From: Actinomycetes bacterium
GTDB taxonomy: Bacteria > Actinomycetota > Actinomycetes > Propionibacteriales > Nocardioidaceae
Direction: 5' to 3'
Length of the DNA: 64,000 nt
Assembly (NCBI GenBank): GCA_023396115.1
Contig: JAEWXC010000002.1
Coordinates: 1 to 64,000, forward strand
In this document: piece by piece, positions 1 to 8,369 of the stretch
Layout: each line of letters opens with the position of its first letter
How positions within the stretch are numbered: the stretch's first letter is position 1
The notes under the pieces: generated by a model
Told to the model about the DNA's origin: nothing
What the model saw: only the letters and a program-made list of their open reading frames with translations
The model's database searches: none
Translations under genes and position numbers: made by a program

Positions 1-1290
1 GCCCCAGTCGAGGCCGTCGCGCTCGCGCAGGCGGTCGAGGAGCCGGAGCTTCGCGACCCACTCGACGTCGCGCCCGCACGCGTCGCGGTCGGTCGCCAGG
101 CGGTCGAGCACCGAGCGCCACCGCGCGAGCACGTCGCGCGTCGGGGCGTCGACCCCGTCCGGTCCCGCGAGGCGCTCCGCCGCGTCGGCGGCGACCTCCA
201 GGTACTCGCGCTGGACCTCGAGCGCCGTCAGCTCGCGCCCGTCGGCGAGGGCGAGACGACGCGTCAGCTCGAGGTCGCGGCTCACGCGCTGGACGTCCGC
301 GACCGGGTCCGCGAGGCGCAACCCGGCCAGGCGGGCGCGCACCTCCGGGCCGAGCTCCTCCAGGTGCTCGACGACGAAGAGCACGAGCGACGTCGTGCCC
401 GTCTTGAGGTAGGTCGCGGTCTCGAACATGTTCGCGTCGCCGATGATGAGGTGCAGCCGGCGCCAGCGCTGCCGGTCCGCGTGCGGCTCGTCGCGCGTGT
501 TGACGATGGGACGGCGCAGCGTCGTCTCCAGCCCGACCTCCGCCTCGACGTAGTCGGCGCGCTGGGAGATCTGGAACCCGTGCTCCTCCCCCGCCGGGCC
601 GAGCCCCACGCGCCCCGAGCCGGCGAACACCTGCCGGGTCACGAGGAACGGCGTGAGCATCTCCACGAGGACGCCGAACGGCACCTCGCGGTCGACGAGG
701 AAGTTCTCGTGGGTGCCGTAGCTCGCGCCCTTGCCGTCGACGTTGTTCTTGTAGAGCACGACGCCGCCGCCCGGCACCTGGGCCAGCTCGCGCGACGCGG
801 CGAGCATGACCCGCTCCCCCGCCACGTCCCAGCACACGACGTCGTGCGGCACCGTGACCTCGGGCGAGGAGTACTCGGGGTGCGCGTGGTCCACGTAGAG
901 CCGGGCGCCGTTGGTGAGGATGACGTTCGCCGCGCTCGGGGCGTCGTACTCCTCCGTCGTCGGTCGCGCCACCTCCGGGAGGGAGGCCTCGGCGCTGCCG
1001 CCCTCCGCGGCCCGGTCGACCGGACCCGACGGCGCGGGCCGCGACGGGTCGTCCGTGAGGAGGGACGGGTGCGCCGACGCGCGCGGCACGTGGAACCCCC
1101 GCGCGTCCTGCAGCGGGTCCTCGTCGTCGTAGTCCCAGCGCGCCCGGCCCCGGGCGCCGTCGCTGCGCGCGGCGAGCGCCCGGTACGTGGTGACGACCTG
1201 GCTCGACATGAGCATCGGGTTCGCCATCGGCTTCCCCGGCTGCAGGACGCCGTACTCCGTCTCGATCCCCATGACCCGTCGTACGCTCAC
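1..1290 (-). CDS. dop: Depupylase / proteasome accessory factor Dop, 3' part cut by the window edge
   Basis: Dop removes the prokaryotic ubiquitin-like protein Pup from substrates and deamidates its C-terminal Gln. The 430 codons seen read from a GTG at 1290 (MSVRRVMGIETEYGV...) to the left edge; homologues are about 500 residues, so roughly 70 C-terminal residues are missing. Visible family motifs are the ATP/Mg-binding ETEYG near the N-terminus, NGARLYVDHAHPEYS, LYKNNVDGKGASYG, SGRVGLGP and WVAKLRLLD near the cut. The ANPM...SSQVV segment and the longer loop before the NGARLY motif favour Dop over the ligase PafA. A TAGGGT -10 at 1297-1302 lies 6 bases before the GTG, so the mRNA is probably leaderless. 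The gene follows mpa/arc as in other actinobacteria. Codon choice (CTC, GCG, ACG) differs from the rest of the window. Confidence 0.93.
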   Translation of the reverse strand, partial: MSVRRVMGIETEYGVLQPGKPMANPMLMSSQVVTTYRALAARSDGARGRARWDYDDEDPLQDARGFHVPRASAHPSLLTDDPSRPAPSGPVDRAAEGGSAEASLPEVARPTTEEYDAPSAANVILTNGARLYVDHAHPEYSSPEVTVPHDVVCWDVAGERVMLAASRELAQVPGGGVVLYKNNVDGKGASYGTHENFLVDREVPFGVLVEMLTPFLVTRQVFAGSGRVGLGPAGEEHGFQISQRADYVEAEVGLETTLRRPIVNTRDEPHADRQRWRRLHLIIGDANMFETATYLKTGTTSLVLFVVEHLEELGPEVRARLAGLRLADPVADVQRVSRDLELTRRLALADGRELTALEVQREYLEVAADAAERLAGPDGVDAPTRDVLARWRSVLDRLATDRDACGRDVEWVAKLRLLDRLRERDGLDWG

Positions 1291-1358
1291 GCGCTCACCC
1301 TATGTCCGCCCTCCGACGCCGCGCCGCGCCGTCCACGGGGCGGCGCGACCACGCCCCG

Positions 1359-3038
1359 CTACAGGTACTGGCCGGTGTTGGTGACCGTGTCGATGGTGCG
1401 CGGCGAGCCGCCCTCGCCCTTCTTCTGCACGATCGTGCGGATGAAGACGATGCGCTCGCCCTTCTTCCCGCTGATGCGCGCCCAGTCGTCGGGGTTGGTG
1501 GTGTTCGGCAGGTCCTCGTTCTCCTTGAACTCGTCCACGCAGGCCTGCAGCAGGTGCGCCACCCGCAGCCCCCGCTGCTCGTGGTCGAGGAGGTCCTTGA
1601 TCGCCATCTTCTTGGCCCGGTCGACGATGTTCTGGATCATCGCCCCGGAGTTGAAGTCCTTGAAGTACAGGATCTCCTTGTCGCCACCGGCGTAGGTGAC
1701 CTCCAGGAAGCGGTTCTCCTCCGACTCGGTGTACATCCGCTCGACGGCGGCCCGGATCATCGCCGCCACGCAGGCGTCCCGGTCGCCACCGAACTCGGCC
1801 AGGTCGTCGGCGTGCAGCGGCAGGTCCGCCACCAGGTACTTGGAGAAGATGTCGCGCGCCGACTCGGCGTCGGGACGCTCGATCTTGATCTTCACGTCCA
1901 GCCGTCCGGGCCGCAGGATCGCCGGGTCGATCATGTCCTCACGGTTGGAGGCGCCGATGACCAGCACGTTCTCCAGCAGCTCGACCCCGTCGATCTCGCT
2001 CAGCAGCTGCGGCACGATCGTGTTCTCCACGTCCGAGGAGACCCCCGACCCGCGGGTGCGGAACAGCGAGTCCATCTCGTCGAAGAAGACGATCACCGGG
2101 GTGCCGTCGGAGGCCTTCTCCCGGGCCCGCTGGAAGACCAGCCGGATGTGCCGCTCGGTCTCGCCGACGAACTTGTTGAGCAGCTCGGGGCCCTTGATGT
2201 TGAGGAAGTACGAACGCCCCTCAGCGCCGGTACGGGCCGCGACCTTCTTGGCCAGCGAGTTCGCCACGGCCTTGGCGATCAGCGTCTTGCCGCAGCCGGG
2301 CGGGCCGTAGAGCAGCACACCCTTGGGCGGCTTGAGCTGGTGGTCGGTGAAGAGTTCGGGGTAGAGGTAGGGCAGCTCGACGGCGTCCCGGATCGCCTCG
2401 ATCTGGGGCAGCAGCCCGCCGATGGCGTCGTAGTCGAGGTCGGGCACCTCCTCCAGGACGAGGTCCTCGACCTCGCTCTTGGGGACGACCTCGTAGGCGT
2501 AGCCGGTGCGCTGGTCGACCAGGAGGGAGTCCCCCACGCGCAGCTTGACCCCGCGCAGCGGCTCGGCGAGCCGGACCACCCGTTCGTCGTCGGCACCGCC
2601 GACCACCAGGGCCCGCCCGGAGGTGCCGAGCAACTCCTTGACCTGCACGACGTCGCCGACCTGCTCGAACGCCTCGACGTGCACCAGGTTGAGGGCCTCG
2701 TTGAGCAGCACCTCGCGGCCCGGTTCGAGGTCGACCTCGTCGACGGCGGGGCTGACGTTGACCCGGAGCTTGCGACCCTGGCTCATCACGTCGACGGTGC
2801 CGTCGTCGTGCCGGGTCACCACCGTGCCGAATCCGGCCGGTGGCTGGGCGAGGCGGTCGACCTCCTCGCGCAGGGTGGTGATCTGGTCGCGCGCCTCCCG
2901 CAGGGTGGAGGCGAGCCGCTCGTTCTGGGCGCTCAGGGCCGAGACGGACCGTTGGGTCTCGGCCAGCCGGAACTCCAGGCCTCGGGTGATCTCGTCGGCA
3001 CCCCGGTCGCGGGGGCCCGGCGTCTCGATGTCAGACAT
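1359..3038 (-). CDS. mpa: Proteasomal AAA+ ATPase (Mpa/ARC)
   Basis: Hexameric ATPase that captures pupylated proteins, unfolds them and feeds them into the 20S proteasome. The 559 residues show an N-terminal coiled coil (about 15-66) that binds Pup, two OB-type interdomain modules (about 68-200), and an AAA domain with Walker A GPPGCGKT at 245-252 and Walker B IVFFDEMD near 316-323. The protein ends in GQYL, the C-terminal tail that docks into the proteasome alpha ring. I chose the ATG at 3038 because AGGAGGTGA precedes it at good spacing; an upstream in-frame ATG at 3089 would add 17 unlikely residues. Own promoter at 3062-3089. Upstream of dop, separated by 68 bp. Confidence 0.97.
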   Translation of the reverse strand: MSDIETPGPRDRGADEITRGLEFRLAETQRSVSALSAQNERLASTLREARDQITTLREEVDRLAQPPAGFGTVVTRHDDGTVDVMSQGRKLRVNVSPAVDEVDLEPGREVLLNEALNLVHVEAFEQVGDVVQVKELLGTSGRALVVGGADDERVVRLAEPLRGVKLRVGDSLLVDQRTGYAYEVVPKSEVEDLVLEEVPDLDYDAIGGLLPQIEAIRDAVELPYLYPELFTDHQLKPPKGVLLYGPPGCGKTLIAKAVANSLAKKVAARTGAEGRSYFLNIKGPELLNKFVGETERHIRLVFQRAREKASDGTPVIVFFDEMDSLFRTRGSGVSSDVENTIVPQLLSEIDGVELLENVLVIGASNREDMIDPAILRPGRLDVKIKIERPDAESARDIFSKYLVADLPLHADDLAEFGGDRDACVAAMIRAAVERMYTESEENRFLEVTYAGGDKEILYFKDFNSGAMIQNIVDRAKKMAIKDLLDHEQRGLRVAHLLQACVDEFKENEDLPNTTNPDDWARISGKKGERIVFIRTIVQKKGEGGSPRTIDTVTNTGQYL

Positions 3039-3061
3039 GGGCGTCACCTCCTGTGCTGGTG

Positions 3062-3089
3062 ACCCTACCCATGCGGGCCCCGCGCACAA
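3062..3089 (-). promoter_or_regulatory. Putative mpa/arc promoter
   Basis: On the minus strand TTGTGC (3084-3089) and TAGGGT (3062-3067) are separated by 16 bases and lie about 24 bases before the mpa ATG. This leaves room for a short leader containing the strong AGGAGG site, in contrast to the leaderless neighbours. Confidence 0.5.
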
Positions 3090-3132
3090 GGGGACCGGGC
3101 GCCGTGTCGTGCGCCGGTGCCCCGGACAGGTC

Positions 3133-4116
3133 TCAGTCCGCGTCGGGCGCGGTGGACTCCTCCGGCTCCGGGGCCGGCATCCCCGCAGGGCGGGGACCGG
3201 TGTAGTCGAGGCCGTAGGCGCCGGGCGCCGGGCGGCGCTTCTTCAGCGGCGCGGTCTCGCCGTCGGCCAGCCGGCGCGCGGTGACCAGGAAGGCGGTGTG
3301 TCCGATCATCTTGTGGCCGGGCCGGACGGCCAGACCCTCCACGTGCCAGTCACGCACGAGCGACTCCCAGGGCTGCGGCTCGGTGAACCCGCCGTGGGCA
3401 CGCAGGGTCTCGACCACGCGGCTCAGCTGCGTGGTGGTGGCGACGTAGACGCAGACGATGCCGCCGGGCACCAGCGCGTCGAAGACGGCGTCCACGCACT
3501 CCCAGGGCGCCAGCATGTCCAAGATGACACGGTCGGCGCGCTCACCGGAGTCGGCCAGACCCTGGGCCAGGTCGCCCAGGCGCAGCTCCCAGGACGGGTG
3601 CTCGCCGCCGAAGAACTGGGTGACGTTGCGGGTGGCGACATCGGCGAACTCCTCGCGCCGCTCCCAGCTGAGCACCCGGCCGTGCGGACCGACCGCACGC
3701 AGCAGCGAACAGGTCAGGGCACCCGAACCGACACCGGCCTCCACCACGGTGGCGCCGGGGAAGATGTCGGCCATCGCGACGATCTGGGCGGAGTCCTTGG
3801 GGTAGATGACCGCCGCGCCGCGGGGCATGGAGACCACGAACTCGCTGAGCAGGGGCCGGAAGACCAGGTACTGGCCACCGACCGAGGAGTTGATGGTGAA
3901 TCCCTCCTCGCGGCCGATCAGGTCGTCGTGCTCGAGGTGGCCCTTGTTGGAGAAGAACCGCTTGCCCGGTACCAGCTCGAAGTTGTGCCGCCGGCCCTTG
4001 GTGTCGGTGAGCCGCACCCACTCGCCGGCACGCAACGGGCCGCGGTGCACCCCGGACCACGCCTCGGGGGCGACGTCGGGCAGGGCAGGGCTGTTCTGGG
4101 GAAGCTGCTCGGGCAT
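3133..4116 (-). CDS. trmI: tRNA (adenine-58-N1)-methyltransferase TrmI
   Basis: SAM-dependent enzyme that makes m1A58 (m1A57/58 in some species) in the tRNA T-loop. The 327-residue protein has the small N-terminal beta domain, the SAM motif I VVEAGVGSGAL at 124-134, and the DLAQ/ILDMLAPW region of class I methylases of this family. A TAGTCT -10 at 4124-4129 lies 7 bases before the ATG, predicting a leaderless transcript that starts inside the stop codon of the upstream protease gene (ends 4127). The location between a protease gene and mpa matches mycobacterial gene order (Rv2118c, from memory). Confidence 0.95.
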   Translation of the reverse strand: MPEQLPQNSPALPDVAPEAWSGVHRGPLRAGEWVRLTDTKGRRHNFELVPGKRFFSNKGHLEHDDLIGREEGFTINSSVGGQYLVFRPLLSEFVVSMPRGAAVIYPKDSAQIVAMADIFPGATVVEAGVGSGALTCSLLRAVGPHGRVLSWERREEFADVATRNVTQFFGGEHPSWELRLGDLAQGLADSGERADRVILDMLAPWECVDAVFDALVPGGIVCVYVATTTQLSRVVETLRAHGGFTEPQPWESLVRDWHVEGLAVRPGHKMIGHTAFLVTARRLADGETAPLKKRRPAPGAYGLDYTGPRPAGMPAPEPEESTAPDAD

Positions 4117-4126
4117 GGGCCGAAGA

Positions 4127-5287
4127 CTAGTGGCCGGTCTCCGCGAACGCCTGATCGACGTCGCTGGCGGTCAGCACGCCGAAGACCCGACCGTCCTCCT
4201 CGACCAGCAGGTACTCCTCGGCCCGGTGCCGGCTCATCGCCACCACCAGGGCCTCGCCGGCGATGTCGACGGGCAGGCACAGGCCCGGGTGCAGGGTGCG
4301 GCTGACCGCCGAGGTCGGCAGCCACGGGCGGCGCTCCTGCGGGGTCGCGTCCAGCGCGGCCTCGGAGACCAGCCCGACGGGTCGTCCGTCGGTGTCGAGG
4401 GTGACGATGGAACCGGCGCGCTCGGTCTGGGCACGCTCCACGGCGGTGCCCAGCGGCATGTCGGCCGGCACCGCGACCACCCGACGGGCCAGCGGCCGGG
4501 CCACCAGCTTGGGCAGGCGTCGGCGCAGCTTGGTCTGGGCCAGGGCAGCGCTGGCACCGGTCCACAGGAAGGTGCCGACCACGAACCCGATCAGGTAGTC
4601 GACCAGGGTGGGCTCGATCTCGAAGAGCTGGTACTGCAGCCACGGCCAGCCCAGCACCAGCACGGCCAGCACCCGGCCACCCCAGGCGGCCACGACGGTG
4701 CCCCGGAACATGTCGCCGGTGACGCCCCAGACCCCCGCCTTGAGCACCCGGCCACCGTCCAGCGGCAGCGCGGGCAGCAGGTTGAGCACCCCGACCAGCA
4801 GGTTGGCCCCGGCCAGGGCCTCGACGGCCATCAGCAGCAGACCGTCGGGGGTGACGAACCACAGCGCGACGCCGACCCCACCGACGGCCAGCGAGGTCAG
4901 CGGCCCGACCACGGCGATGAGGAACTCCTGGCGTGCGGTGCGGGCCTCCCCCTCGACCTGGGTGGCGCCGCCGAGGAAGTGCAGGGTGATGGAGCTGACC
5001 CGGTAGCCGAGCCGGCGGGCCACCACGGCGTGCGAGGCCTCGTGGAGCAGCACCGAGCCGTAGAGCACCGCGGCGAAGACCAGCCCGACGACGTAGCGCC
5101 ACACGCCCAGGCCGGGCTCGACCTGCTCGACCCGGGGGGCCAGCAGCACGGCGATCAGGGCGGCGACCAGGAACCAGGAGCCGGAGACGAGGACGTCGGC
5201 GCCCGCCACCTGGCCGATCCGGAACGTGCCGGGAGGGCGGGGTGGTTCGACCGGCGGCTCGGGGGCCGTGGAGGGGGCGTCGGGCAC
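4127..5287 (-). CDS. Site-2 protease-like M50 metalloprotease with CBS domains
   Basis: Membrane-embedded zinc protease of the SpoIVFB/Rip3 type. The 386 residues show HEASH at 82-86 (zinc ligands and catalytic Glu), the third ligand in LPLDGGRV (LDGG about 176-179), several hydrophobic segments between 35 and 240, and two C-terminal CBS-like repeats (about 250-380) that could sense nucleotides. The start is a GTG at 5287, 6 bases after a TAGGGT -10 (5294-5299), so probably leaderless. The substrate is unknown; no anti-sigma factor gene lies nearby. Ends 11 bp before trmI. Confidence 0.9.
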   Translation of the reverse strand: MPDAPSTAPEPPVEPPRPPGTFRIGQVAGADVLVSGSWFLVAALIAVLLAPRVEQVEPGLGVWRYVVGLVFAAVLYGSVLLHEASHAVVARRLGYRVSSITLHFLGGATQVEGEARTARQEFLIAVVGPLTSLAVGGVGVALWFVTPDGLLLMAVEALAGANLLVGVLNLLPALPLDGGRVLKAGVWGVTGDMFRGTVVAAWGGRVLAVLVLGWPWLQYQLFEIEPTLVDYLIGFVVGTFLWTGASAALAQTKLRRRLPKLVARPLARRVVAVPADMPLGTAVERAQTERAGSIVTLDTDGRPVGLVSEAALDATPQERRPWLPTSAVSRTLHPGLCLPVDIAGEALVVAMSRHRAEEYLLVEEDGRVFGVLTASDVDQAFAETGH

Positions 5288-5362
5288 ACCACGACCCTAA
5301 CGAATGGGCCCGACAGCTCCGGACGCCCGTTCGACCGGCGGCACCTGGCCGGTCGATCGGTT

Positions 5363-5472
5363 CCGGTGGTCGAGCCTGCCGAGACCCGGGCAGCCCCGGT
5401 GGTCGGGCAGCCCCGGTGGTCGGGCGGGTTCCGCTGGTCGGGCGGGTTCCGGTGGTCGAGCCTGCCGAGACC
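5363..5472. repeat. Block of dispersed GGTGGTCGAG repeats
   Basis: Two full copies of a 24-bp unit beginning CCGGTGGTCGAGCCTGCC and ending GAGACC occur at 5363-5386 and 5449-5472. Between them are three degenerate copies of CCGGTGGTCGGGC. The block fills the gap between the HAD gene end (5481) and the protease start (5287). The same unit is found again at 40142-40229. Confidence 0.9.
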
Positions 5473-5480
5473 CCGGGGAC

Positions 5481-6200
5481 TCAGCGTCCGGCGGCGCTCT
5501 CGGTGAGCACGGCACCGAGGTCGTCGGGGGTCAGACCCACCAGGGTGTCGCGGAAGACCCGCCCCGGAGCGGTGGGCACCTGCACGTAGTGCGGGACGAC
5601 CAGCAGCCCGCAGCCGGCGGCCTGGGCCGAGCTGGCGCCGGTGGACGAGTCCTCGACGGCCAGGCAGTCGGCCGGGTCCAGGCCCAGCTCGGCGGCGGCG
5701 AGCAGGTAGGGGTCCGGGTGCGGCTTGCCCCGCTCGACCCGGTCGCCCGTGACGACGACCTCGAACACGTCGTGGCCCAGGTCGGCCAGGATGGGTTCGA
5801 CGAACCGGGTCCACGACATGGTGACCAGGGCGCACCGCACCCCACGGGCCTGCAACTCCCCCAGCAGGTCGCGGGCACCGGGGCGCCACGGAACGGACTC
5901 GTTGACCCGGGCCACGACGCCGTCGAGGAGCTCCTCGACCACCTCGGCCGGCGACTGGGCCAACCCCATGTGCGCCTTGATGTACGCACCGGACTCGAGC
6001 AGGTCGTTGCCGACCAGCTTCATGGCGTGCTCGTGGCTCCAGGTGGCGGAGTACTTCTCGGCCATCGCGTACTCGGTGGCGATCCAGTACGGCTCGGTGT
6101 CGACGAGGGTGCCGTCCATGTCCCACAGCACCGCCTGGGGCGGCCCGACGCGCTGGGTGCGCCCCTGATCTGCCGACGTGTCCGGACCTGCCGTGCTCAC
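5481..6200 (-). CDS. HAD-superfamily phosphatase (beta-phosphoglucomutase-like)
   Basis: Soluble Mg-dependent phosphohydrolase or phosphomutase of the HAD family, about 239 residues. Motif I is DMDGTLVDTEP with both catalytic Asp; a four-helix cap follows; motif II lies in LVTMS; motif III/IV is GKPHPDPYL and VEDSSTGASSA. The exact substrate cannot be read from sequence. Of two adjacent GTG codons (6203 and 6200) I favour 6200, which sits 7 bases after a GGGAGG site; the open frame continues 20 codons upstream without a better start. Downstream of it lies the repeat block. Confidence 0.88.
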   Translation of the reverse strand: MSTAGPDTSADQGRTQRVGPPQAVLWDMDGTLVDTEPYWIATEYAMAEKYSATWSHEHAMKLVGNDLLESGAYIKAHMGLAQSPAEVVEELLDGVVARVNESVPWRPGARDLLGELQARGVRCALVTMSWTRFVEPILADLGHDVFEVVVTGDRVERGKPHPDPYLLAAAELGLDPADCLAVEDSSTGASSAQAAGCGLLVVPHYVQVPTAPGRVFRDTLVGLTPDDLGAVLTESAAGR

Positions 6201-6344
6201 CACTGACCTCCCACGCACTCCACTCGGCCGCCGGGTGTGACTGCCGGTGCGACTATGCACCCTGGGCGCGCTCCCGTCCCCATCGGCGGACGCTCCCGGC
6301 CGGAGCGGTGGGCCCGCGCCCGGACTGCAGCTGAACTCGATCCC

Positions 6345-7199
6345 TCAACCGTCCCCGGCTGTCATGTGCTGGTCGTTGGCAGGGAGCGTGTCGCTCCTGC
6401 CGGTCTCGCCCTCGACAGCGATGCCCGCGAACGCCCTCGGGAGGCCTTGCGCGGTCCAGAACGACACGCGGTCCGTGAGCTGCGCGTGGGCGTGCGGCTC
6501 GCTGGTGTTGCCCGAGTTCCCGCACTCCCCGATGATCGAGCCGGCGCTCACGCGGTCGCCGACCTTCACGGTCAGGGACCCCTGTCGGAGGTGGGCGACG
6601 GTCGCGTGGATGCCGTCGTCGCTGCGGATGATGACGTGGTTGCCGACCACGAATCCCGGGCCGCCCAGCTCCCGGACCATCCCCTCGACCATCATGTAGG
6701 CGACACCCCACACGTTGGAGCGGGCACGGTGGTCCCGGCGCCACCCGGACGCGCGGACCACCTCACCGTCGAGCATCGCGAGGACCGGCTTCCCGAACGC
6801 CGGGTAGTCACTCGCCTCCCGCATCACACGTCCGCCGAACTCCGGCCTCGGGGCGTCACGAAGATCGGTGACGACGTCGATCGCGTACGCCTGGCCGTAG
6901 GCGCGCACACCGTGACTGGGCACCTTCGGCGCGGGGCTGTTCAGCCCCAACCACCGACCCTGCACGGGAGACGCGACGACCCGGACCGGGTGCTCGGGCA
7001 GCAGGCGTGGTGCCAGGAACATCAGGGCCACGCAGACGGCGGCCACGCCGAGCGCCGCGACCACGGCAACCGCGCGGGCCTCGCGGACCCCTCCCCCTGT
7101 CAACCTGTCGCCCACGAGCGCATCGCCGATGAGGACCACGGCGCCGACGAAGTACAGCGGAATCCGTACCCGGTAGGGCGCGAACAGCACCCGTTTCAC
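6345..7199 (-). CDS. Membrane-anchored M23-type peptidase
   Basis: About 284 residues starting with a GTG at 7199 that overlaps the TGA of the upstream regulator (GTGA), so the two are translationally coupled. Two hydrophobic segments near residues 10-30 and 45-70 anchor it; the extracytoplasmic part carries a LytM/M23 fold with AIDVV (zinc Asp), AHLRQGS, GDRVSAGSIIGECGNSG and the HxH ligand as HAHAQL. The usual first ligand His of HxxxD is not at its place: the sequence is YGQAYAID. It may cleave cell-wall peptides or be a non-catalytic binding variant. The pairing with a DNA-binding protein suggests expression controlled by its own partner. Confidence 0.82.
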   Translation of the reverse strand: MKRVLFAPYRVRIPLYFVGAVVLIGDALVGDRLTGGGVREARAVAVVAALGVAAVCVALMFLAPRLLPEHPVRVVASPVQGRWLGLNSPAPKVPSHGVRAYGQAYAIDVVTDLRDAPRPEFGGRVMREASDYPAFGKPVLAMLDGEVVRASGWRRDHRARSNVWGVAYMMVEGMVRELGGPGFVVGNHVIIRSDDGIHATVAHLRQGSLTVKVGDRVSAGSIIGECGNSGNTSEPHAHAQLTDRVSFWTAQGLPRAFAGIAVEGETGRSDTLPANDQHMTAGDG

Positions 7200-7681
7200 C
7201 GCTCGGCCCCCACCAGGCAGGCCAGCAACGGCACGATGCGGGCAGCTGGAACCTCGTAGTTCCCCCGACCGCTCTGCTTGACCCACCCGGCAGCGACGAG
7301 CTGTCGCAGGTGGTGGTGCAGCTGTCCGGTCGTTCCCAGGGATGCGGTCCCGGCCAGCTCGGCCGTGGCACGGACGCCGGAGAGGATCTGGCGCAGCAGC
7401 TCCAACCGCACCGGGTGCCCGAGCGCGGCGAACGACGCCGCCCGGTCCGACCAGTCCGTCTCCCACATGCCAGCCGTGGCCGCGCTCTGCTGCCAGGCCA
7501 CCGGCGCGCCATCGGGCAGCGTCAGCGAACCGACGAGCATCACCGCCCCCTCCACGGTTGCGGGATGGTCGCCCAGTCGAGCCTGCAACTGGGTCAGCGC
7601 CCAGAACCGCTCCTCGTCCACGCACGGCGAGGACTGACGCGCACGTCCGGACTCGTCAGCCAGCTCTTCCAGCCGGCTCAC
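7196..7681 (-). CDS. ArsR-like winged-helix regulator
   Basis: DNA-binding regulator, 161 residues from the GTG at 7681. The winged helix is visible as ALGHPVRLELLRQIL followed by the recognition region GTTGQLHHHLRQLVAAGWV and a short wing (GRGNYEV). It overlaps the start of the M23 peptidase gene by 4 bp. No metal-binding Cys pattern of classical ArsR is present. The start is uncertain: codons upstream of 7681 encode a good coiled coil (LRQELAALSERVSRLEEL) that has no ATG in frame. An ATG at 7719, 8 bases after TACGCT (7728-7733), would join this frame if one C were added near 7714, so the 5' end may be frameshifted. Confidence 0.8.
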   Translation of the reverse strand: MSRLEELADESGRARQSSPCVDEERFWALTQLQARLGDHPATVEGAVMLVGSLTLPDGAPVAWQQSAATAGMWETDWSDRAASFAALGHPVRLELLRQILSGVRATAELAGTASLGTTGQLHHHLRQLVAAGWVKQSGRGNYEVPAARIVPLLACLVGAER

Positions 7682-7792
7682 GCGCTCCGACAGCGCCGCC
7701 AGCTCCTGTCGCAGGCCATGCCATATGAGCGTAGGGCGGTCCGTCCTTCAGGAACCCCTGGGGGCCCCTGACCGGGCGCACGCCGGTCGCGG

Positions 7793-8263
7793 TCAGTCCG
7801 GGAAGTACAGCTGGACGATGCGGATCCTCCGCGAGGAGCGGCGCTCGAAGATCAACTCGAACGGCATGCCGTTGTCCATGGAGCACCCGTACTGGTTGTC
7901 GGTGTAGACACCCCGCCAGCACTGCAAGTGGCGGAACTTCCCGTACCGGCGTCGGGTCTGCTTGAGCCAGCGCAGCTCCATGGCCACGCCGCCGTGGGCA
8001 CGGAACCAGGCCCACTTACGCTGGTTGGCCTTGGTCCTGCCCTTCCGGCCGAACCTCTCCACCCAGCCCGGCACCCGCGGATCGGCCTGCGGAACCTCCG
8101 AGCGTGGGGCCACCGGGGCCGACGGTGCCACCGGGACACTGCCCCGGGCGGTGGACGCGGAACCGGGCGGTTCCGCGGTGGCGGCGAGGTCGAACCCGCC
8201 GAGGACCAGTCCGATCAGCAGCGCCGGGATCGCCAAGGCCCGGGCCAGTCTCCTGTGCAGCAT
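7793..8263 (-). CDS. Small secreted protein of unknown function
   Basis: 156 residues from the ATG at 8263, not recognised as a named family. It starts with a signal peptide (MLHRRLARALAIPALLIGLV, then an AxA-like site near residue 30), a Pro/Ala-rich linker with several APVAPR-like steps, and a basic aromatic C-terminal half rich in Trp, Arg and Lys. Two Cys (QCWRG and YGCSMD) could form one disulfide. The Shine-Dalgarno AAGGA is 9 bases before the ATG and lies inside a long inverted repeat (8273-8341), so translation may be gated by RNA structure. Ends next to a possible hairpin (7770-7788). Confidence 0.75.
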   Translation of the reverse strand: MLHRRLARALAIPALLIGLVLGGFDLAATAEPPGSASTARGSVPVAPSAPVAPRSEVPQADPRVPGWVERFGRKGRTKANQRKWAWFRAHGGVAMELRWLKQTRRRYGKFRHLQCWRGVYTDNQYGCSMDNGMPFELIFERRSSRRIRIVQLYFPD

Positions 8264-8272
8264 CGCTCGCCG

Positions 8273-8341
8273 TCCTTCGTCGTCGCAGGTGGGGCGCCGC
8301 CACGGGATCCCCCGACCCCCGTGGCGGCGTCCGACGAAGGA
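8273..8341 (-). promoter_or_regulatory. Nested inverted repeat covering the ribosome binding site
   Basis: Two perfect inverted repeats are nested. The outer arms are TCCTTCGTCG (8273-8282) and CGACGAAGGA (8332-8341). The inner arms are CGCCGCCACGGG (8295-8306) and CCCGTGGCGGCG (8318-8329). In the minus-strand RNA the arm transcribed last contains the AAGGA of the downstream secreted-protein gene, which would be paired with an anti-Shine-Dalgarno transcribed earlier. Confidence 0.7.
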
Positions 8342-8369
8342 TCGCAGCCGGGCCACGACGTGGACTGCT

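Noticed and set aside
364..1695. Long plus-strand ORF
   Set aside because: It runs antisense over dop and mpa, is Arg/Val-rich and has no motif; a typical shadow frame of high-GC coding DNA.
7770..7788. GACCGG/CCGGTC hairpin after the secreted protein gene
   Set aside because: Short stem; kept as a remark in the gene entry but too weak for a terminator call.
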